In this document: positions 48,801 through 57,800 of the stretch, piece by piece
How the letters are laid out: each line of letters starts with the position of its first letter
Position numbering within the stretch: the first letter of the stretch is position 1
From: Brachycybe producta
Lineage: Eukaryota > Arthropoda > Diplopoda > Playtdesmida > Andrognathidae
Assembly: GCA_036925085.1 (NCBI GenBank)
Contig: JAUPFP010000003.1
Span: 4,266,979 to 4,330,978 of the forward strand
Length of the DNA: 64,000 bases
Direction: 5' to 3'
Translations under genes and position numbers: made by a program
The notes under the pieces: generated by a model
Database searches by the model: none
What the model was told of the DNA's origin: nothing
The model's input: the letters and a program-made list of their open reading frames with translations, nothing else

Positions 48801-51800
48801 TTGACTATCGCACATCACTATTCCCGTTCCGATCCGATGTAGTGTGCTTACAAGCTTTAAAGTTTTTTTTTATTTTGAGGATGTTCATCTTTAAAGGGAA
48901 TGCGTTTTATCTGCGCCACGAAATACAAATAGAATTAGGTATTTTTTTTTTTTTAAAAAAAAAACCTCATCTAAAAGATCAAATCTTTATTTACTCCACC
49001 CCATTTTCTACACTGAATAAAAAATTTTTCTTTATCCTCTGAAATCGCTTTAAGAAACGTCTCACAAAATCGAAATGGATAAACTAAACCTGTCAGAAGA
49101 AGACATATTTCCTCAATGCTCTAAAAAAAAATAACTAACCTCCATAATATCACAGAAAACGCTTCATTTCACCCATCCGCCCCAAAGTTAAACTTTTCAG
49201 AACTCTATAGTTATTTATAAATTAGAAGTGGGCGTCGTACCTTTTTTGAGAAGCAATTTGAAGAAAATTCAAACTTTGTTAAAAACTAGAATATTTAATA
49301 AATGTGTTAAATACGGAGCCTTTTAAAAGACATGTGAGCTTTTTTTTTAAAAAATCGCGACATGTTGACTTTAATCTCGAAATGTCGACTTTTAATCTCG
49401 ACATGTCGACTTTTTCCAGAATCTCGACATGTCGACTTTTAATCTCCACATGTCGACTTTTTCCAGAATCTCGACATGTCGACTATTAATCTCGACATGC
49501 CGACTTTTAATCTCGACATGCCGACTTTTAATCTCGACATGCCGACTTTTAATCTCGACATGTCGACTTTTAATCTCGACATGTCGACTTTTTCCAGAAT
49601 CTCGACATGTCGACTTTTTCCAGAATCTCGACATGTCGACTTTTTCCAGAATCTCGGCATGTCGACTTTTAATCTCGACATGGTGACTTTTTTATAAAAC
49701 TCGACATGTCGACTTTTTCCAGAATCTTGACATGTCGACTTTATACTCGACATGTCGACTTTTAATCTCGACGTTGCTCGGGCATTTACAGTATATGTTG
49801 TGCGTGCACTCTGCCTATAGTATAAAATGCACTTGTCAAAAATGTGTCACATTTGCCACATATATTATGAGCAAGTAGACTTGGTCTACTACTCTACTCA
49901 TTGCGCGCTGTCTTCCGTGCTCCCGTTCTCTCAATCCTCGGCGAGTACAAGGCGAGGATAGAGAGACATTTGATTAACACACCATTTTTGTGGGTCAAAT
50001 AAGTAATTAAAAAAATTAGCAATCAGTTTTAATAACAAACACGCTTGGAAAAATTACTTAGATTATCAGGGGTGGATTCATTTACTCGTAAATCCAGTTG
50101 ATTTAGAAGTTAATACAGTTAACTTTCACGTAAAAAAAAGTCGCCTATAATTATTTGATTAGTCTGTGTTTATAAACATTTCACACAAAACCTGAAATCC
50201 TACGTGGAAACAGGGTGGCAGTGATTTAAATCAAATGATTTTTCTTAAATAAATCACATGATTTTTTAAAAAATAAATAACATGATTTTTTAAAAAATAA
50301 ATCACATGATTTTTTAAAAAATAAATCACATGATTTTTTTAAAATAAACTAAATGGTTTTTAAAAAAATAAATTAAATGATTTTTTAAAAAATAAATCAC
50401 ATGATTTTTAAAAATAAATTAAATGATTTTTTAAAAACAAATTAAATGATTTTTCTTAAATAAATCACATGATTTTTTTTTAAACAAATTAAATGATTTT
50501 TTAAATAATTCAAATGATTTTTTTTAAATAATTCAAATGATTTTTAAAAATAAATCAAATGATTTTTAAAAATAAATCAAATGATTTTTTTAAAATAAAT
50601 CAAATGGTTTTTTAAAAATAAATCAAATGATTTTTTAAAAATAAATCAAATGATTTTTTTAAATAAAACAAATGATTTTTTTAAAAATAAATCAAATGAT
50701 TTTTTTTTTAAATAAATCAAATGATTTTTTTTTTAAATAAATCAAATGATTTTTTAAAAATAAATCAAATGATTTTTTTAAAGAAATTAAAGGTGAGACG
50801 AATCCTAAATTTTCTCGAATCCGAATCCTAAAAGCTTTTGGAATCTCCCAAATCTCTCGAATATATTATTCATTAAGAAGATACAAATAAATGAAATAAT
50901 ATTAAATATTAAATTATTAATAATAAAAAACGAAGTGTGGCACTCAGGGTCGTCGTCACAAGGTGATCCGGATAACCACAGAAATTGCAACAATCGCCGT
51001 TTTTTTTTGTTAGTGAACGCTTCTATTGGACGTCAATTGGAGTTAAAACTAATTTTACCAAAGTTTTTAACCGTTTTTTTTAAGGTTAGGACTTGATAGA
51101 TTCGAAAGACGGAAAAAAGCGCGAAGATTCGAGTTTTTGAATCTCGAATATTTGTCAAGATTGAGGAATCGAATCTCCCATTCCTAGTCCAAACACTAAT
51201 AAATAAATTTCGTTTTTTTTATAAACTGACAAGTGATTCAATTGCTCTTCTAATTTCTAAAATACTTTCAAGACCCAATGGTGCCATGAGGCACAAAATG
51301 CCCATGAGGACCACAAGTCAATCAGACCCACAAAGCGCACCATTTCCATAAGAACCGCAAAGCACACGAGTTCCACCAGACCTATAATTCCGGCCATATA
51401 GCTAGCACATGGTCCCTATTTCGTACAACTGCTAAACCAAGCCCAGGTCCACCAGTGGCCAACAACTGGCCTTTTGCAAAAAGCCCATTCAGCCCACGAG
51501 CTTCACGTAGGTCTCTCTTAATTTGAGAATGTTATGTATTACTAATAAAATCAAAGTTAAAAATAATAGAAGGGGTTGGAAAATTCATCTTACTCTTCTT
51601 TTTTTTTTCTTTATCTTTTTAAACTCAATTACCTCAAGGAACTTAGCAAAAGCTGGTTTAGCCTGAGAGGAGATTTTGATGGCCTCCTTTGCAGTCTTCC
51701 AATTGTTGATGAAAGCTGTGTAGGTGTCGATGACCGGTTGCTTCGTAAACTGAAACAAACACCAACAAAAACATTATATTAGAAAGGACTTTTGGTCATT

Positions 51801-54800
51801 GACAAATGGAAAGAAAGAAAAACCCTTCCGAACTTGATGATGATGATGATCATCATCATCATCAGGTTATACGGTTCACAGTTCTTCTCTACGGAGCCCT
51901 GTAAAAGACATGAGATTTTTTTTAAATCTCAACGTGTCGACTTTAATCTCGACAATTCGACTTTAATCTCGACATTTCGACTTTAATCTCGACATTTCGA
52001 CTTTAATCTCGACATTTCGACTTTAATCTCGACATTTCGACTTCTTCCAGAATCTCCACGTGTCGACTTTAATCTCGACATTTCGACTTTTTCCAGAATC
52101 TCGACATTTCGACTTTTTCCAGAATCTTGACATGTCGACTTTAATCTCGACATTTCGACTTTAATCTCGACAATTCGACTTTAATCTCGACAATTCGACT
52201 TTAATCTCGACATTTCGACTTTAATTTCGACAATTCGACTTTAATCTCGACATTTTGACTTTAATCTCGACATTTCGACTTTAATTTCGACAATTCGACT
52301 TTAATCTTGACATTTTGACTTTAATCTCGACATTTCGACTTTAATCTCGACATTTAGACTTTTTCCAGAATCTCCACGTGTCGACTTTAATTTCGACATT
52401 TCGACTTTTTCCAGAATCTCCACGTGTCGACTTTAATCTCGACATTTCGACTTTTTCCAGAATCTCGACATTTCGACTTTTTCCAGAATCTCGACATTTC
52501 GACTTTTTCCAGAATCTCGACATGTCGACTTTAATCTCAACATTTCGACTTTAATCTCGACATTTCGACTTTAATCTCGACATTTCGACTTTAATCTCGA
52601 CAATTCGACTTTAATCTCGACAATTCGACTTTAATCTCGACATTTCGACTTTAATCTCGACATTTCGACTTTAATCTCGACATTTCGACTTTAATCTCGA
52701 CATTTCGACTTTAATCCCGACATTTCGACTTTAATCCCGACATTTCGACTTTAATCCCGACATTTCGACTTTAATCTCGACATGTCGACTTTTAATCTCT
52801 TTTATTCGACCATGTTAATTATGCCCTGTTGCATGCACTCTAATAATTAAATTATTGCAAGCGCCCTCTTGTAGTGCAGCAATAATTTAATTATTAGAGT
52901 ATGGTGCACACAACATGGCCGAATAAAAGAGATTAAAAGTCGATATGTCGAGATTAAAGTCGAAATGCCAAGATTAAAGTCTACACTTCGAGATTTTAAA
53001 AAAATCTTGCATGTCCTTTACAGGGCGCCGTACTTCTCTTTTACGTGAAATGCATTCTTTTTTTTTACTATCGTCCCTCCCCTCCCACACAATTTCAGCC
53101 TAACCACTAAACACTTTTTCTTTTTTGCACCTTTCTAAATTATCCTTGAATTCTTTGAAAATTAAATTAAAAAAAAAGCCTTCAAAAGAAAGAACCGTTT
53201 CCTATTAACTAAAAATCATTGTAAGAATTCGAAGTAATTTCAGTTTAGAATATTCTGAACAAAAGGACACAGAAGCAAATTTCGTTGAAATTTTTTTTAA
53301 CCACAAAATTGTTTCTTCTTAATTGTTTTATTGAATAGAAACGGAACATAAGCAATATTCTTTGTATGAGACCTCCACGACGAAGACAAAAACAACAACA
53401 AAAACATAATTTATTCAGTAAACATTTTAAACAAATGGCCTTTCGGTCAAATGGTCTCTCTGTCATAGGCCTTCTTGGCTGCTTGCTTGTAGAGTATATT
53501 TTTTTTCAAATTCAAATAAAAGCTAAATTTCGTTTGATATTTTGAAATTACGAGCGTAATTTACAGAGCCCTGTTGAGGACATGAAATATTTTTTTTTAT
53601 CTCGTTCGGACGAGATATTAAGTCGGATCAAGACGAAAGGATGAACATTGTGGGGTAACTGTAAAGCCCCGTTTTCACGATAATAGTTTTCACGCTAGTT
53701 GCTGTCATGAGAGCAGCAACTATCGCGAGAACTATCATCGTGCAGACCACATGATAGTCACTATCGCACTGTTGCGATAGCACTATCACACTATCTCGTT
53801 TGACTAGATAGTTGATACAGTAGTACTGTCGCAATAGTAATATAGCTGTTGAGTGACTGGCGCTTGTAGGGAAATATCCACTTTGTAGGGAAATTTGGCT
53901 TCTTGAGGGGGAGGGAGAGAGAGAGGCAACACTTGTTGTTGACTCAATGATATCTGTGAAGTAGACGTGTCACACTGTCATGTGACAGAACTATCACGTT
54001 ACTTCAAAGACTTGTAGACAGTTGCTATCATGAGAGTGAACTATCGCAACTTTCATGACAGCTACTCTCATGAAAGAACTATCGCCGTAAAACGAGGACT
54101 CGCTTTCACGGCGATAGTTCTTCTCTGTTTCAGGTTTTAGAGTTACCCACTAATGTTCATCCTTTCATTCTAACCCGACTTACATGTAGTATCTCGTCCG
54201 ATCTGGACAACTTAGTATTTCTCGTACGGACGACTTAGTACCTCGTCCAGACGAGATAAAAAATATATTTCATGTCCTCAACAGGGCTCCGTAGTAATTC
54301 ACTTAAGTTTTCATAAAAGTAACATTGAATGAATAGAAAATATTCTACAAAAAGCAAATTTGCAGAGATTTGATTTAAAAACAAACTTTAAATTCCTGCT
54401 GTTTTTTTTGTGTTAAGAGGCTACACATCGCAAAATTACTTCGACAAAATCTCCGCAAAGAGCGCTAGCATCGTTTTTCTATTGAGCCCATAGACCCAAT
54501 GTTAAAGAAAAAAATGTTAATTCTTAAAATAACAGTCGCAGGGGCAATATGTTTATTTTTCATATTTAAAGTTGTCCAATATTAAGTTTTCAAAGTGCAC
54601 CTTAAATATATGCTGATCGAGTGAGAGAGGTCTGGGGCACCCCGAGGACCCCCGAGGCTCCGTACTTTGAAAACAAAAAGGAAGTCTTTTAAAAAAGACA
54701 TTCTTATGCTGAAAATGATCTCATGTTTCGAAACTGTATCATGGCATAAATTAAAACTATTCTAGTAATATGTCTGGACTGAAAACAAAAACAAAACCCC

Positions 54801-57800
54801 AAAACGTCTTCCCCCCCCCACCCTCCTCCTCCTTTCTACAATTTATTCACTGCAAATTCCATGTCAGGATGTTTTTGAACAAAACCCCACCAAAAAAAAA
54901 AAACCCCACGATAAACATCCTTCATGTATGGAACACATTACAACATGTTTTGTGCTCTTCTTGTTGGGTGGTTATTGCAATGACATTTGTTTAATTGTTG
55001 TACACAGTGGTCATCATGTGAAGAAGGTGGAAGAGAGGAGAAGGAGAAGAAGGTTTAGAAAGGGGCGAGGGGGGTGGAGGGCAATGTAGAGAGAAAAAAA
55101 GGACATCATTTGAAAATTCTGGGCAACTAAAACAACACCGGGAAGTGGAGGGACAGACGTCTGCAGCAGGGTTAGAACTCTGGAGGCCTTTATTTAAAAT
55201 AAAAAAAAGCAACAAAACAATCAAAACAAAAGTGACAACTAAAACTGACAATTGGACGTTAGGAAGGGTCACGCCAGGGGGTCACAAACATAATAAAAAC
55301 AGATGAAGGTCCATTTTTCAATAGGTAGGCCTAACAACATTGTAAGGCCCTACCTAAACAACAACAAAAAGATAGACACTAAGGGCTACTGGCAAAATTT
55401 AAAGGCTGTTTTATGTTGGGAACAATTGTTTCCTAACATAAAACAACCTTAAACACAGGACATCGGACCCTAGCAGGGGGTCCTGACAAGAATGAAGGAA
55501 TGTTTTCAATTCAATAACAATGAGGAAACAAGAATGTCCCCAAATAAGGTCGTTTTTTATCAGATGTCACATAACTTATATTTTGTGATCTATATCAAGA
55601 TAAAATATACAGAGATAAATCAACAAAAAAAATGCCCTGTCTTCCTATCAGGAACATATCTCGCGCCAATACCGAGTGTGGCCAACAGATGGCGCAAACT
55701 GTACTTGGAGCTTCAGTTACAATACGATTTCAATGAACGTGTACAAAAAAATGGATAGCCTTTTTAAGCCGCGGGCAGACCTAAATTAGATGTTCGCGAA
55801 CTGCTCGCGAGCATAATGTTTACACCAAAAAAAAAATTAGCCTTTGCATTAGGGCCAGCCCTAGAGTATGCGAGGCCCAAAGCAGCAAGGGATGTTCGGG
55901 GCCGAACAAAAAAATGTTTAGTCAGCAGCACGGGGTCCAAGACGGTTGGTTGCCTCGCTCGCCTCGCCCTAATCCTGGGCCTGGTTTGCGTTCACACAGC
56001 GAACAGCTCTCGAGATTTTGTTTGTTAAGTTAGTGAAGAATTCGCGTTACAAACTGGCGAGACGAGCTCACTCACAGTCTATAACCGGATTCTCTGTTCG
56101 GCAGATGTTCGAGAACCAACCCTTTGACGTACGGTACCACATCAAGAGCGAATTTTGTACCGGTTTGACTGGCTTAGCTAGGCAACCGCAAGACCCGCAA
56201 CTGCGGGGGGGAGGGGGCGCAGGAGGTTTGGGGGCGCAAAAAACAAAATGAAAGTTATGTATTTTCAAAAATAATTGAATAAATTAAGCGAGTGATTCCC
56301 TTATTTAATCAGTTAATTTCGAAAATAAATCGACTTTCATTTAATATTTACTTTTAAAAACTACATACTTGCACCAGTAAATCTTCATAGAGATCAATGG
56401 GCATGGCGGAACGGTCGGAACAACGGTAGGAATAATTGGGAAAATAATAGGAACAATTGGAAGGTTAGGTTTAGTTAAATTAAGCTTGTTGCAGGGTGGT
56501 TGGGGCGCAGCCTCCAGTTTTTAAAGAATTATTAAATGAAAAATTAGTCCATTGTTAGACTGTTTCCTAATTTGATTAACGGGAGGAACGGTTGGAACAA
56601 TAGACAAATTTGTTTTAATAATTCTTTAAAAACTGGGGGGCTGCACCCCCCCCCCCCCCAGACTCCCTGTAACAAACTATAATTTCCTCATTTTTCCTGA
56701 CCTTCCGACTGTTCCTACTGTTGTTCATACCTGTTCTGCCGTTCATCAAAATAGCACCCAAACCCAGTATGAGGTTCTATCTGGAGAGGAAGGTAAGGGG
56801 GCGCAAAGTTTTAAGTGGCGCGGGGGGGAGGGGCACAACAAAGCCTAGCTACGCCACTGACCGGTTTGCAAACACCTGTAGAAATGTATGCGAGCTCCCG
56901 TCTATACCGGGTTCTGTTTCTGTTCGCAAACTGTTCTGGAGCGGCTCGCTACATTGGTTTGTATGTTGCTTTAAAGAGACCATTACCTCCAGAAATTTCT
57001 TGTCAAAATATTGTCTAGAATTATTCAAAAATAAGTCATTAATATAATTTAAAAAACTAAAAATCAGTCTGCTTAGTTTGACAATATAATGTCACCACTA
57101 TTATGCGAAAAGCATCTCGATATGAGAGCACAATCGTGGCCCCCAAATATTCACCCTAATGGTTTGCTTTATTATGGTAGGAAAACTGAAGTGAGAAAAA
57201 ACCCCTATCGCCCTACCACTTTTACGTGTCAAGCTAGAGGTGGCATCGAGTAGAACCGAACCGAATCTAATCGGTTTGGAACCAGTTCGACCTGTACTGG
57301 CAAACCGGTTCTATCAGTTCTAGTAATTGGCGAACCGGTTCCGAACCGTTGACATCTCTACAGCAGTCGCTCGTTATGGTGTGCAGCGATGTTGCTACAT
57401 ATTCCGCAAAGATGTCTCTAGCCAGTCGTCGGGAGAAACATCCCAACTCGACAATATATTTCCAACGATTATCGCCCGGTCTGAACGCGACACGGTTGTG
57501 TAAAGCTTAAACTTCATTCACGCGACGTCCAACGACCTACCTCGAGCGAGCGTCAGCGCACATGCGCGTCTTCATACATATACAAGCAACTATTAGCGAC
57601 TTGTCAAAGCATCGCGACTTGCTACTCAGGTCGCAAACGTTTCAAGTCGCTACCCAACAACCAATCAGAGACCAGATTTTGTTGCATATGCCGTCTTCGA
57701 CGCCATTTTTTATGACATCACACACCATGAAGACACGCCCAAAACATTTGTAGGTGCAGCACATATGTAGTGTGTGCCAGCGACTAGCAACTTGCTACTT

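Larger units (their letters stand above)
55770..57000. repeat. Outer inverted repeat hosting two hAT insertions
   Basis: gttcgcgaactgctcgcgag on the left and gttcgcaaactgttctggagc on the right suggest inverted outer arms. The element carries the hATs at 55850-55983 and 56167-56859. Confidence 0.5.

Noticed and set aside
49392-49753. Repeated MSRLKVD / STCRLLIS frames
   Set aside because: Translation of the TCGACATGTCGA satellite array within a family G element.
50225-50785. CRISPR-like or origin-like array with dyads
   Set aside because: No spacers; simple AT minisatellite.
51935-52790. CRISPR-like regular array
   Set aside because: Units are contiguous 20-26-bp tandem repeats without unique spacers, and the genome is animal.
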